A stretch of DNA of 55,796 nt from NCBI RefSeq assembly GCF_029522115.1, contig NZ_JAKWFK010000024.1, forward strand, positions 1 through 55,796. Direction: 5' to 3'. The notes beneath the pieces are model-generated. The model made no database searches. It was not told where the DNA came from and saw only the letters and a program-made list of their open reading frames with translations. Shown in pieces: positions 24,662-32,571 of this stretch. The translations under genes and the position numbers were made by a program. Numbering within the stretch: position 1 is the first letter of the stretch; each line of letters begins with the position of its first letter. Source of the stretch: Trinickia sp. Y13 (lineage in GTDB: Bacteria > Pseudomonadota > Gammaproteobacteria > Burkholderiales > Burkholderiaceae).

Positions 24662-25867
24662 TCACGTGATAAGCCGCAGTTGGTCGAATCCGTAGATCGA
24701 CTGAATGCAGCTCGGGTCTGAATCCACCACACGGCGGCCCGCGCGGTTGGTCTTGTATGTCACCGGCCGGTCGTCATGCGCCCACACCTGGCGGGTGTCT
24801 GGATGCACCTTCACGATGATGACGCGCTTGCCGATCTCCTTGGCGAACACCGGATGGTGGACGCTCACGATCTCGCACCGTTGGCCTGGTGCGGGCGTGA
24901 ACTCCACCAGGTCGGCCGGGCCTGCATCGCCATTCCTGGCGGTGCTGCAGGATGCTTCGCCTGCGCCCGGCATCGTCGCTTCTGGCGATACAGGCCCAGC
25001 CTCGGCCTTGCAATCGTCAGCTTTGGCGGTGCTGCAGCGCATCGCCGTTTCCGCCGATGCGGGATCTCGCTCGCGGCCCCCGGCCTTTCCCTTGGCGTTC
25101 GACCTGGCGGCCCTGGCCGCCTTGACCTTGCCCGCCGCCTCGGCCGCCCAGCGCCGCGCGATGAACGCCTTGTGCGCCGGCAGCACCACATCGACCAAGA
25201 CGAAGCCCGGCGGGATCGTCACGGTCGCCGGCTCGCGCCGCGCCGGCGGCACCAGGCCGGCCAGCCAATCGGGCAGGGGAGCGTCGGCCAAGCGGTCGCG
25301 GTAGTTGGCCTCGATCAACACCGGCCGCTTCTTCTCGGCCAGCATGGCCGTCAGGATGCCGCGCGCAACCTCGTCCACGGTCATGCAGCCCCGCGCCGTG
25401 TCGAAGTGCGAGCGATAGCCCGTCGCCGAGATAAACGGCCTGTCCAGGTCAACCGCGTGGAACTGAAAATGCGCGTTGAGCGGCCCGCCATAACCGGCCT
25501 CGTACTCCACCAGGGCGCGCACGTCGCCCGCCACGGCCAGGAACTGGCCGCGCTGGCCCCACAAGGGCACGTCCCCCGGCACCGCAGCGCAATGCCGCTC
25601 GATGACGCGGCCGGCGGCCTCGTCGTCGGCCATGCACCCGAAGTTCGTGCCGCCGTTCAGCTTCCAGATGATCGCCTCGTATCGGTCGCCGGCCAGCTCG
25701 GCCGCCGCCCCGTCGCCGCGCATGACAGCCGCGTCGATCTCCACCACGGCCGCAACGGCCGCAGCCAGCAGGCCGTCACGGTCTGCCGGCAGCTCGGCCA
25801 GCAGCTCGGCCGCCGGCGCGCTCCAGTCCTGGCCCGCCTGGGCCGGTTGCTTTGTTCGCTTCGCCAT
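24662..25867 (-). CDS. klcB: KlcB
   Basis: A 401-residue protein of unknown function between klcA and korC. Around residues 210-240 it carries IPPGFVLVDVVLPAHKAFIA, clearly related to the C-terminal dimerisation segment of KorA and TrbA. This suggests it may interact with them. Between roughly residues 267 and 315 the coding sequence runs through a hairpin-repeat cluster (24924-25068) that keeps the frame open. Those residues (Ala/Cys/Ser-rich, with STAKADD and STARNGD) are probably not part of the ancestral fold. Confidence 0.85.
   Translation of the reverse strand: MAKRTKQPAQAGQDWSAPAAELLAELPADRDGLLAAAVAAVVEIDAAVMRGDGAAAELAGDRYEAIIWKLNGGTNFGCMADDEAAGRVIERHCAAVPGDVPLWGQRGQFLAVAGDVRALVEYEAGYGGPLNAHFQFHAVDLDRPFISATGYRSHFDTARGCMTVDEVARGILTAMLAEKKRPVLIEANYRDRLADAPLPDWLAGLVPPARREPATVTIPPGFVLVDVVLPAHKAFIARRWAAEAAGKVKAARAARSNAKGKAGGRERDPASAETAMRCSTAKADDCKAEAGPVSPEATMPGAGEASCSTARNGDAGPADLVEFTPAPGQRCEIVSVHHPVFAKEIGKRVIIVKVHPDTRQVWAHDDRPVTYKTNRAGRRVVDSDPSCIQSIYGFDQLRLIT
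24924..25068. repeat. Hairpin-repeat cluster B inside klcB
   Basis: At least four units related to GCATCGYC-N6-GRCGATGC. Examples are GCATCGCC-ATTCCT-GGCGGTGC at 24924 and GCATCGCC-GTTTCC-GCCGATGC at 25039, followed by CTGCAG or GGATCTC words as in clusters A, C and D. The cluster lies within an open reading frame. Confidence 0.82.
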
Positions 25868-25918
25868 CGCTTGACGTGCTCCTGGTGCAGCCCCGGCCGG
25901 AGCCGGGGCCGCCCCTCA

Positions 25919-26347
25919 TCAGTCAATAGCCCGGTAGATCGCAGCGGCCTCGGGGTGGCCGGCCGCGAAGCCGCGCAGGAAGTGATAGCGGTCGATCAGG
26001 GCGTCGGCCGCGTCCGTGCCGGCGATCTCGGCCGCGAGCTGGCCGAGCGCGAACAGGGTTGCGACAATGCCGGCGGCGTCGGCCGACAGTTCGCCCCGGA
26101 AGCCGTTGCCGTCTACCTCGATCTCCAGGCGCTCGGCCAGGTCGGGGGCCAGGTAGAAACCGCCGTCCGACAGGGTGTAGTAGTGCCAATACGCGCCGTT
26201 GTAGCGTTCGCAGAGCCGGCGCAGCCAGGCGTACACAAGGGCCTCGCCGCGCATCATCAGGCGCGGGCCGAAGTAGGTAGGCAAGAAGTCGAGGCGCTGG
26301 GCCTCGGCGACCAGGGAAGCGGTGACGGGTTGGTCTTGGGTGTTCAT
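25919..26347 (-). CDS. klcA: KlcA, ArdB-family anti-restriction protein
   Basis: A 142-residue acidic protein of the ArdB/KlcA family that relieves type I restriction during establishment. It has typical conserved segments (LPTYFGPRLMMRGEALVYAW and YTLSDGGFYLAPDL). The start is MNTQDQPV at 26347; the in-frame extension upstream crosses the promoter and is not used. It is first in the klcA-klcB-korC operon, repressed by KorC, KorA and KorB. Confidence 0.95.
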   Translation of the reverse strand: MNTQDQPVTASLVAEAQRLDFLPTYFGPRLMMRGEALVYAWLRRLCERYNGAYWHYYTLSDGGFYLAPDLAERLEIEVDGNGFRGELSADAAGIVATLFALGQLAAEIAGTDAADALIDRYHFLRGFAAGHPEAAAIYRAID

Positions 26348-26397
26348 CGGAACTCTCCGGTAGTTGACCTGGGCGACATGCCCGGCCTTCAAGACGT

Positions 26398-26455
26398 ATA
26401 TTAGGACAAAATGTCCTAACCTGTCAAGCACTTTAGCTAAACTTTAGCCGCTAAA
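26398..26455 (-). promoter_or_regulatory. klcA promoter with KorC, KorA and KorB operators
   Basis: -35 TTGACA (26422-26427), 18-bp spacer and -10 TAATAT (26398-26403). KorC palindrome at 26402-26418, KorA-like CTTTAGCTAAAC at 26431-26442 and perfect KorB site at 26443-26455. Most of this and the preceding leader repeats the kleA promoter. Confidence 0.9.
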
Positions 26456-26478
26456 CTGGACTTCGTCCCCTTGGAGTG

Positions 26479-26495
26479 ATAGGATTGAATCCTAT
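26479..26495. promoter_or_regulatory. Palindromic operator of parDE
   Basis: Perfect 17-bp palindrome ATAGGATTGAATCCTAT centred 29 bp upstream of parD, the likely autoregulatory ParD/ParDE site. Confidence 0.75.
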
Positions 26496-26515
26496 TGAAC
26501 CGAATGGAGGCCGCC

Positions 26516-26785
26516 ATGCGAACCACCCAGCAACTGAGCATCACCCTGCCGAACGACATGGCCGACGTGGTGAAAACGAAGGTCAAGACCGGGGAGTACG
26601 CGAGCGAAAGCGAGGTCATCCGCGACGGCCTGCGTGCGCTACTCGCGCGTGATCGCGCCGTCGAGTCCTGGCTTCACAACCAGGTCGGCCCGGCGTATGA
26701 CGCCCTGAAAGCCGATCCCTCCCGAGCCGTCACCGCCGACCAGGTGCGCGCCCGCCTGGCCGCCGAGCATGCGAAGGCGCAATGA
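26516..26785 (+). CDS. parD: ParD-like antitoxin
   Basis: An 89-residue ribbon-helix-helix antitoxin (TTQQLSITLPNDMADVVKTK, then YASESEVIRDGLRALLARDR) with a flexible C-terminal part that should bind the toxin. ATG 26516 is preceded by GGAGG; the upstream TTG frame start is disfavoured. It overlaps parE by ATGA. The pair adds post-segregational stability between klcA and oriV. Confidence 0.9.
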   Translation: MRTTQQLSITLPNDMADVVKTKVKTGEYASESEVIRDGLRALLARDRAVESWLHNQVGPAYDALKADPSRAVTADQVRARLAAEHAKAQ

Positions 26786-27096
26786 GCTACGCGGTCGTCT
26801 TCTCGCCCGAGGCCGAAGAGCAGCTTGCCGAGCTGTACCGCTACATCGCGGCGGCGGCGTCGCCTGACGTTGCCGCTCGCTACACCGAGGCAATCGTCAC
26901 CTATTGCGAAAGCCTGCGCACGTTTCCACTGCGCGGCACCATGCGCGACGATGTGCGGCCCGGCCTGCGCATCACGAACTACCGCAAGCGCGCCGTGATC
27001 GCCTTCGATGTGGCCGGCGATCTGGTTTCCATCATCGGCGTGTTCTACGGCGGGCAGGACTACGAGTCGATCCTGCACGACGACGCGGACGACTGA
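26782..27096 (+). CDS. parE: ParE-family toxin
   Basis: A 104-residue RelE/ParE-superfamily toxin (FSPEAEEQLAELYRYIAAAA near the N-terminus, GLRITNYRKRAVIAFDVAGD in the core). ParE toxins poison DNA gyrase. It is translationally coupled to parD. Complete and intact. Confidence 0.9.
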   Translation: MSYAVVFSPEAEEQLAELYRYIAAAASPDVAARYTEAIVTYCESLRTFPLRGTMRDDVRPGLRITNYRKRAVIAFDVAGDLVSIIGVFYGGQDYESILHDDADD

Positions 27097-27249
27097 ATTC
27101 CCCCGCTTCTTGACACTTGAGGGGCGCAATCACGCCCTGGGCCTGGCAGGCCGACCCCTCCCTTGGCGTTCAACCTTGCGGCCTTCGAGCTGGAGCCATC
27201 TTCCGACTTGGCGACGGCGCAGGAGTCACCGCGGCCTTGACAGTTGGGG

Positions 27250-27470
27250 AGTCCAGAGGGGGCCTTGGCCCCCTTTGGAAGAGCACGAACTTCTGCCAGG
27301 CGCTTGCGCCTGGCTATGGTCAGCCGTAGCGCCGTAGGCGCTCCATTCTTGGGGTGAAGGCCGTAGGCCGAGGGGCAACGCCCCTGGGGGGATGGGAGGC
27401 CGCTTTAGCGGCCGGGTGGGATCGAGAAGGGGGGGCACCCCCCTTCGGCGGCCGATTATTCTGCGGGGCA
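27250..27470. repeat. Tandem array of GC-rich hairpins beside oriV
   Basis: Successive short palindromes: AGGGGGCC-TT-GGCCCCCT (27257-27275), GCCAGGCGC-TT-GCGCCTGGC (about 27296-27315), GGCCGTAGGCC, GGGGCAACGCCCC, GGCCGCTTTAGCGGCC, and a GGGG/CCCC stem near 27430-27446. They lie on the far side of the AT-rich opening region. Confidence 0.75.
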
Positions 27471-27487
27471 CCTTGGGCCGGTTTGCC

Positions 27488-27556
27488 GCTTTTTTCGACA
27501 CCCGGTTATAACAACTAGGTTTAATATAAAGGTTATGAAGGGTTAAAAGCCGGTTA
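27488..27556. other. AT-rich DNA-unwinding segment of oriV
   Basis: The only strongly AT-rich tract of the region (ATAACAACTAGGTTTAATAT and neighbouring TTAAAAG), placed between the iteron block and the hairpin array, as expected for the strand-opening element. Confidence 0.8.
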
Positions 27557-27615
27557 GCTTGACCGGAAAACGCGCGCAAGCCGTTGATACGCCAAGGAAA
27601 AGGCTCGAAGGGCCG

Positions 27616-27720
27616 CCCCTCAAGTGTCAATGGATAAGCCCCTCAAGGGTCAATAGTCTGCCCGTCAAGTGTCAAGGATCGCGCCCCTCATCTGTCAGCA
27701 CCCCCGCCCCTCAAGTGTCA
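27616..27720 (-). repeat. Five-iteron cluster of oriV
   Basis: CCCCTCAAGTGTCA and variants at 27616, 27639, 27661, 27684 and 27707. Start-to-start spacing is 22-23 bp, about two helical turns, so all sites lie on one DNA face for TrfA. Confidence 0.93.
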
Positions 27721-27746
27721 GTACGGCAAGGGCCTTGCCAACAGGC

Positions 27747-27769
27747 TTATCCACAACTTCTGTGGATAA
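27747..27769. other. Pair of inverted DnaA boxes
   Basis: TTATCCACA (27747-27755) and TGTGGATAA (27761-27769), both consensus boxes, located between the two iteron clusters. Confidence 0.93.
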
Positions 27770-27843
27770 AGCCAGCCCGATCAAGCACATAGGCCGCCTC
27801 GACGGCCTCCGGCGCGGCTCCAGCCGGCCGATTTCGAGGCCGG

Positions 27844-27913
27844 CCCCTCATCTGTCAGCATCGCGCCGGGGTGCGCTGCCCCCCAAGTGTCAAGAAACGC
27901 CCCTCAACTGTCA
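27844..27913 (-). repeat. Three-iteron cluster of oriV
   Basis: CCCCTCATCTGTCA (27844), CCCCCCAAGTGTCA (27879) and CCCCTCAACTGTCA (27900). They diverge from the consensus more than the five-iteron block. Confidence 0.88.
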
Positions 27914-28190
27914 CCAGCCGGCGTTTTGTCCCCAAACGATCCACAAGGCCGACCAGGCAGCGCCGGCCCTCTATGGCCCCGAGAAGGGGCCAGAAAGGCC
28001 CGCCAGGGCCTCGTAGCCTAGCGGCGAGGGCCACCGGCCCGGTGAGCGTCGGGAAGGCGCTGGAAGCCCGCCAGGGGCGAGACGGGCGGCCGTGGCCGCC
28101 TGGCTCGATGCGTAGCACGACATAGCCGGTTCTCGCGGCCGCCGGCCGGGAGAATCCCCCGCAGCTTGGCCCCTCAAATGTCAAAGAGCG

Positions 28191-28367
28191 GATCTCATCG
28201 TCGGAAGTGGCGATGGGGCCCTCGGGGCATCGTTGGATGTGGCGATGGTCGACCGTGGCCAGGACGTGGCCAGGACGTGGCCAGCCTCGCCGGAAGTGAC
28301 GATGCTGCAGCTCGACGTGCGCGAGCTGGTGCGCGGTACTGCCTCGCCGGAAGTGGCGATGCTCGAG
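28191..28367. repeat. Hairpin-repeat cluster C between oriV and trfA
   Basis: Four units, including CATCGTC-GGAAGT-GGCGATG (28196), and two GCCTCGCC-GGAAGT-GRCGATGC copies ending at 28362. The same CTGCAG, GTCGAC and CTCGAG spacers appear as in cluster A. There is also a tandem 12-bp AGGACGTGGCC repeat near 28260-28282. Confidence 0.85.
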
Positions 28368-28396
28368 AAAAAAAGCCGCCTCGATCTCGGGCGGCT
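28368..28396 (-). terminator. Terminator of the ssb-trfA operon
   Basis: On the minus strand GAGCCGCC-CGAGATCGA-GGCGGC is followed by seven T. It lies 22 bp after the trfA stop and immediately beside cluster C. Confidence 0.82.
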
Positions 28397-28418
28397 CCAG
28401 GGGAGGGCAGGGGGGCGA

Positions 28419-29639
28419 TCACCGCTTGCAATGCACCAGGTCGTCGTTCACCCACGCACTTTCGACCAGGCCGTTTTCGCGCAGCTCGTCGCACGCTTCG
28501 CCTACCTGCTCGCGCCACTTCTTCGGCCGGGTGGAATCCGAGCCGCACATCAGCCGGAACGTCTCCAGCTTAAGCGGGTACGGCTCCTTGTGGGTGGCGA
28601 AGTAGTCGAACATGCGCCGCGCGGTGGGCGACAGCTTGCGGTACTTCTCCCACACGAATTTCGTGTAGTGGTCGCCGGCGAACAGCACCACGATTTCGGC
28701 GTCGATCTCGACCTGGCAGCGCGACGTGCGCTTGCCGCGATCCAGGACGCGGAAGCGCCGGATCAGCGACACCGATTCGAGCCGGCCGATGCGTTGGGAT
28801 GAGAACTGCATGGCCGACGCCTGGAGCCGCGTCAGGCATTCCTCGGCCCTTGTGTAGTACCGACCGTTGATTGACCAGTCCAAGTCCTGGCAAAGCTCGT
28901 AGAACGTGAAGGAAACCGGCTCTCCGAGCGCGGTGCGCTTCGCGTACTCCAGCACCTGGGCGAATACCAGCTCGTCGTCGTCGGCGCGCAGTTCGATCCC
29001 GGTGTAGGTGATCTCCACGTCTTTGTTGACGTGGTAGATCGACTGGCCTTGCAGCGCGGCGCGCGGCACCTTCTTGTTGCGGACGGTGAAGATCGCCGAC
29101 CGCCCGAAGTCGTTGGGCAGTGCCCGCATGTGATCCGGCCAGGGAGCCAGGTCGAACAGCGAGAGCTGCATGTCCTTGATCTGCTGCTTCGTGTGCTTGA
29201 GCAAGGCCGTCTGCTTGGCCTCGCTGACCTTCTCGGCCAGCTCACCGCCGGCCGTTCGCTTCTTGGTCGCCATCGCACTACTCCGTTTGTCCTGGGCCAG
29301 CGCGCCGATCTGCTCGGCCATCTTGTTCACGGCGGTGCGCGGTTCGGGCGGCAGGCCCATCGTGCGCGCAAGCTCGGCCGATTCCTGCGCCATGCGCTCG
29401 GATCGCTCGACGGCGGCACTTGCCGGCGTCGGTAGCTTCGGCGGCAAAGCCGCCTCGTTGTCGCCGGCCGTGGCCGGCAGCTCGAAGAGGGAACCGGCGG
29501 GGCGGAAGGCCCCGCCGGCGCTGCCCGAGTCCCTGCGAGCGGCGGCGGTACGGGCGGCAAGGTCGGTGGCGTCGGCTTCGCTAAGCCCGCCCTCGATGAG
29601 CTTGCGCCTGTATTCCTGCTCGTTGAACTCGTTCTGCAT
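28419..29639 (-). CDS. trfA: TrfA replication initiator
   Basis: A 406-residue initiator that binds the oriV iterons and loads host helicase. An internal ATG at 29273 (Met123, MATKKRTAGG), preceded by GGAG, should give the 284-residue short form TrfA2. Two forms are characteristic of IncP and underlie broad host range. A beta-clamp-binding motif QLSLFDL sits near residue 158. The C-terminal winged-helix domains are intact. Confidence 0.96.
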   Translation of the reverse strand: MQNEFNEQEYRRKLIEGGLSEADATDLAARTAAARRDSGSAGGAFRPAGSLFELPATAGDNEAALPPKLPTPASAAVERSERMAQESAELARTMGLPPEPRTAVNKMAEQIGALAQDKRSSAMATKKRTAGGELAEKVSEAKQTALLKHTKQQIKDMQLSLFDLAPWPDHMRALPNDFGRSAIFTVRNKKVPRAALQGQSIYHVNKDVEITYTGIELRADDDELVFAQVLEYAKRTALGEPVSFTFYELCQDLDWSINGRYYTRAEECLTRLQASAMQFSSQRIGRLESVSLIRRFRVLDRGKRTSRCQVEIDAEIVVLFAGDHYTKFVWEKYRKLSPTARRMFDYFATHKEPYPLKLETFRLMCGSDSTRPKKWREQVGEACDELRENGLVESAWVNDDLVHCKR

Positions 29640-29685
29640 CTAATCTCCCTCCTAGCATACTGCCCGGCCGTGGCCGGGCCTGGCC

Positions 29686-30027
29686 TTACTGGCCGCCGCC
29701 TGGCGCTTTGGTGTCCAGGTATTCGATTTCCTCGGCGATGAAATCGAACCCGTATTCGGTCTTGCCGTCCTTCTCGTACTTCGTCGGCTCGATGCGGCCC
29801 TGGACGAACACCTTGGAGCCTTTGCCCAGGTACTTGCCCGCGTTCTCGGCCAGGCCGCCGAACGACTTGATGCGGAAGAAGTCCGTCTGCTCCTGCTTCG
29901 CACCGGCTGCGTTGCGCCACACGCGATTGACAGCCAGGTCGAAAACGGCGCGGGCGCTGTTTTCGCTATGGCGAACGTCGGTATCGCGGGTAAGATTACC
30001 GATAAACTGGAACAGGTTGTGGCTCAT
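29686..30027 (-). CDS. ssb: Single-stranded DNA-binding protein
   Basis: A 113-residue SSB with the OB fold (NLFQFIGNLTRDTDVRHSEN, VFVQGRIEPTKYEKDGKTEY) and no acidic C-terminal tail, as in other IncP plasmids. It is first in the ssb-trfA operon, and it probably protects plasmid single strands during replication or after transfer. Confidence 0.94.
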   Translation of the reverse strand: MSHNLFQFIGNLTRDTDVRHSENSARAVFDLAVNRVWRNAAGAKQEQTDFFRIKSFGGLAENAGKYLGKGSKVFVQGRIEPTKYEKDGKTEYGFDFIAEEIEYLDTKAPGGGQ

Positions 30028-30058
30028 TCGTCATGCTCCTTTCGCTAATGGAGTCGTC

Positions 30059-30104
30059 AGTTTAGCTAAACCTGCGTCCGTGGTCAAGAACTTTAGCGGC
30101 TAAA
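30059..30104 (-). promoter_or_regulatory. trfA promoter with KorA and KorB operators
   Basis: -35 TTGACC (30082-30087), 17-bp spacer and -10 TAAACT (30059-30064). A perfect KorA operator GTTTAGCTAAAC (30060-30071) covers the -10, and a perfect KorB operator (30092-30104) lies upstream. The trbA promoter should lie divergently in 30090-30140. Confidence 0.9.
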
Positions 30105-30140
30105 ATTTTCTGCCGCCCGCACCGAGAAGGCATACGGGCC

Positions 30141-30503
30141 TTGTACAACTACATCTTCTTCACGAACGTGCTCCGGCTGCTCGATGAGCGGCACATGACG
30201 AAAAAGGAGCTATCGGACAGGTCGGGGGTTTCGATCTCCTTCCTGTCCGATCTCACTACTGGCAAAGCCAACCCCTCCCTAAAGGTGATGGAGGACATTG
30301 CGCAGGCCCTTGAAACTCCCCTGCCGCTCCTGCTTGAATCGACCGACCTGGACAAAGAAGCCCTTGACGCCCTGGCCGGCGGCAAGGCACCCCGAAGCCT
30401 GCCGCCAGGCTTCGAGCGCGTGGCGGCCGTGCTGCCAGAACACCAGGCGTTCATCGTCAAGAAGTGGGGCGAAGCGACAAGGAAGAAACTTAGAGGGAGT
30501 TGA
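30141..30503 (+). CDS. trbA: TrbA repressor of transfer genes
   Basis: A 120-residue regulator with an N-terminal Cro/cI-type helix-turn-helix (MTKKELSDRSGVSISFLSDL, about residues 19-38) and a C-terminal LPPGFERVAAVLPEHQAFIV segment nearly identical to that of KorA. It represses the trb and tra promoters. The frame begins at TTG 30141; ATG 30195 would lose the first helix, so TTG is preferred. Confidence 0.92.
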   Translation: MYNYIFFTNVLRLLDERHMTKKELSDRSGVSISFLSDLTTGKANPSLKVMEDIAQALETPLPLLLESTDLDKEALDALAGGKAPRSLPPGFERVAAVLPEHQAFIVKKWGEATRKKLRGS

Positions 30504-30812
30504 CGCCAGGATGTGAGAAGGGAAGGGAAGCGGCGCGGAACTGAGCCACAAGAGCCAGCCAAGTTTTAGCCGCTAAAGCCCGCCGGGGTGGCTCAACCCC
30601 CGGACAACCCATAACGCAAACGCCACGGGTTCGGCGCGAGGGCGCACGGAGCATGCGCCGCGTTGTCGCCTCTTTCGCCCCTGCAATCCGCGATGCAACG
30701 TCGCGGCCGAAGTCACCCTTGTGCGCTTCGGTGTTGCGGTCGAAATTAGTTCGGTATATCGTATGAACCTGTATAGAATGCGCGAAACGCAACGGCATAC
30801 AGGGCATACGGA
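30504..30812. promoter_or_regulatory. trbA-trbB intergenic region (trbB promoter)
   Basis: About 310 bp without a gene. It holds a perfect KorB operator (30565-30577), a GC stem CCGGGG/CCCCGG near 30583-30602 that may end trbA, and an AT-richer stretch with a -10-like TATAGAAT (30772-30779) about 35 bp before the trbB start. GCATAC is repeated directly at 30795 and 30804. Confidence 0.65.
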
Positions 30813-31775
30813 ATGACCGACCAGAAACCAGAACACAACAGCATCAAGGAACGGGCGAAGAAGAAGCTCGAACGCGACATGGGGCCGGAGCTGCTGGCCG
30901 CCCTCAACGATCCCAAGACCGTTGAAATCATGCTCAACGCGGACGGCAAGCTCTGGCTCGAACGCCTGGGCGAGCCGATGAAGTGCATCGGCACGCTGCG
31001 CGTCGCGCAGGCGCAAGCCATCATCGAAACCATCGCGGGCTACCACGGCAAGGAAGTCACGCGCTCCAAGCCGATCCTGGAAGGCGAGCTGCCCCTTGAT
31101 GGCAGTCGCTTCGCCGGCCAGCTCCCGCCGGTTGTGCCCGCACCCACCTTCGCCATTCGGAAGAAGGCCGTCGCCATCTTCACGCTCGATCAGTACGTCG
31201 AACGCGGAATCATGACCGCGCCGCAGCGCGAGGCATTGATTGCAGCGGTGCGCGCGCACCGGAACATCCTTGTGATCGGCGGCACCGGCTCGGGCAAGAC
31301 CACGCTGGTGAACGCGATCATCAACGAGATGGTGATTCAAGACCCGACCGAGCGGGTTTTCATCATCGAGGACACCGGCGAAATCCAGTGCGCCGCCGAG
31401 AACTACGTCCAGTACCACACCAGCATCGACGTGAACATGACGGCGCTGCTGAAAACCACCCTCCGCATGCGCCCCGACCGAATCCTGGTCGGCGAGGTGC
31501 GCGGCCCCGAAGCCCTTGATCTGTTGATGGCCTGGAACACCGGGCACGAAGGAGGTGCTGCAACCCTGCACGCAAACAACGCCAAAGCTGGATTGGATCG
31601 GCTCGCCATGCTCATCAGCATGCACCCCGATTCCCCGAAACCCATTGAACCGCTTATCGGCGAGGCGGTTCACGTGGTTGTTCATATCGCCCGCGTCGAA
31701 GGCTCGCGGCGCATCCAGGAAATCTTGGAGGTTTCCGGGTTCGCCAACGGCCAGTACATCACCAAAACCCTCTGA
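30813..31775 (+). CDS. trbB: TrbB, VirB11-type ATPase
   Basis: A 320-residue hexameric traffic ATPase of the type IV secretion system. Walker A is VIGGTGSGKTTLVNA (about residues 154-168). The Asp box is VFIIEDTGEIQ, and Walker B / His-box region is RMRPDRILVGEVRGPEALD. It is first gene of the trb operon. Confidence 0.96.
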   Translation: MTDQKPEHNSIKERAKKKLERDMGPELLAALNDPKTVEIMLNADGKLWLERLGEPMKCIGTLRVAQAQAIIETIAGYHGKEVTRSKPILEGELPLDGSRFAGQLPPVVPAPTFAIRKKAVAIFTLDQYVERGIMTAPQREALIAAVRAHRNILVIGGTGSGKTTLVNAIINEMVIQDPTERVFIIEDTGEIQCAAENYVQYHTSIDVNMTALLKTTLRMRPDRILVGEVRGPEALDLLMAWNTGHEGGAATLHANNAKAGLDRLAMLISMHPDSPKPIEPLIGEAVHVVVHIARVEGSRRIQEILEVSGFANGQYITKTL

Positions 31776-31791
31776 CTAGGAGTTACGACCA

Positions 31792-32256
31792 ATGCAAGCA
31801 ACCTTCCCGGCATTCCGCCTCAACCGCAACGCCCTGTTCTACATGGGCCTCTTCGCCCTCCTGGCGTTCTTCCTGCTGGCCCCCCAGCACGCATTCGCCT
31901 CCGAGGGCACCGGCGGCTCTCTGCCGTATGAGAGCTGGCTGACCAACCTCCGCAACTCCGTCACCGGCCCGGTGGCCTTCGCGCTGTCGATCATCGGCAT
32001 CGTGGTCGCCGGCGGCATCCTGATCTTCGGCGGCGAACTCAACGGCTTCTTCCGCACGTTGATCTTCATCGTCCTGGTCATGGCCCTGCTGGTCGGCGCG
32101 CAGAACATGATGAGCACGTTCTTCGGCCGTGGCGCGGAAATCGCCGCCCTGACCGATGGCGCGCTGCACCAGGTCAAGGTCGCCGCGCTGGACGTGGCCG
32201 GCTTCCCCGGCGAAGCCGTCATGCGCTGGGCCGAGCGCGGCCACATCGCGGGGTAA
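31792..32256 (+). CDS. trbC: TrbC, cyclic pilin precursor
   Basis: A 154-residue VirB2-type prepilin. The leader ends at AFA with Ser37 as first mature residue. TraF should cut after Gly114 (FFGRG) and join the ends, giving a 78-residue cyclic pilin as in RP4. Two hydrophobic segments (about 58-79 and 88-104) lie in the mature part, followed by a removed C-terminal tail. Confidence 0.95.
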   Translation: MQATFPAFRLNRNALFYMGLFALLAFFLLAPQHAFASEGTGGSLPYESWLTNLRNSVTGPVAFALSIIGIVVAGGILIFGGELNGFFRTLIFIVLVMALLVGAQNMMSTFFGRGAEIAALTDGALHQVKVAALDVAGFPGEAVMRWAERGHIAG

Positions 32257-32259
32257 GTC

Positions 32260-32571
32260 ATGGCTCTGCGCGCGATCCCCATCCGTAGGGCCGGCAACCG
32301 AGAAAACCTGTTCATGGGCGGGGATCGTGAGCTGGTGATGTTCTCGGGCCTGCTGGCCGGCGCGCTGATTTTCAGCGCCCAAGAAGTGAGGGCAACGGTG
32401 TTCGGCATCGCCTTGTGGTTCGGCGCGCTCTTCGCGCTGCGCCTCATGGCGAAGGCCGATCCGAAGCTGCGACACGTGTACCTGCGGCACCGCCGGTACA
32501 AGCCGTACTACCCGGCTCGCAGCACGCCCTTCCGTGACAACACGCCGAGTCAAGGGAAGCAATACAAATGA
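32260..32571 (+). CDS. trbD: TrbD, VirB3-like protein
   Basis: A 103-residue inner-membrane component with two hydrophobic stretches (about 25-63) and a basic C-terminus (HRRYKPYYPARS). Overlaps trbE by ATGA. Confidence 0.93.
   Translation: MALRAIPIRRAGNRENLFMGGDRELVMFSGLLAGALIFSAQEVRATVFGIALWFGALFALRLMAKADPKLRHVYLRHRRYKPYYPARSTPFRDNTPSQGKQYK

Larger units (their letters stand above)
27111..28183. other. oriV: Vegetative replication origin oriV
   Basis: Holds ten TrfA-type iterons related to TGACACTTGAGGGG: one at 27111 (plus), five at 27616-27720, three at 27844-27913 and one at 28170-28183 (all minus), plus a degenerate copy at 27238. Two DnaA boxes, an AT-rich segment and a GC-rich hairpin segment follow in the same relative order as RK2 oriV, read right to left. 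No credible gene lies between parE and trfA. Confidence 0.95.

Noticed and set aside
27616..27913. Regularly spaced 22-bp repeats resembling a CRISPR array
   Set aside because: They are TrfA iterons: 14-bp units at helical-turn spacing with DnaA boxes alongside, and no cas genes exist in the window.
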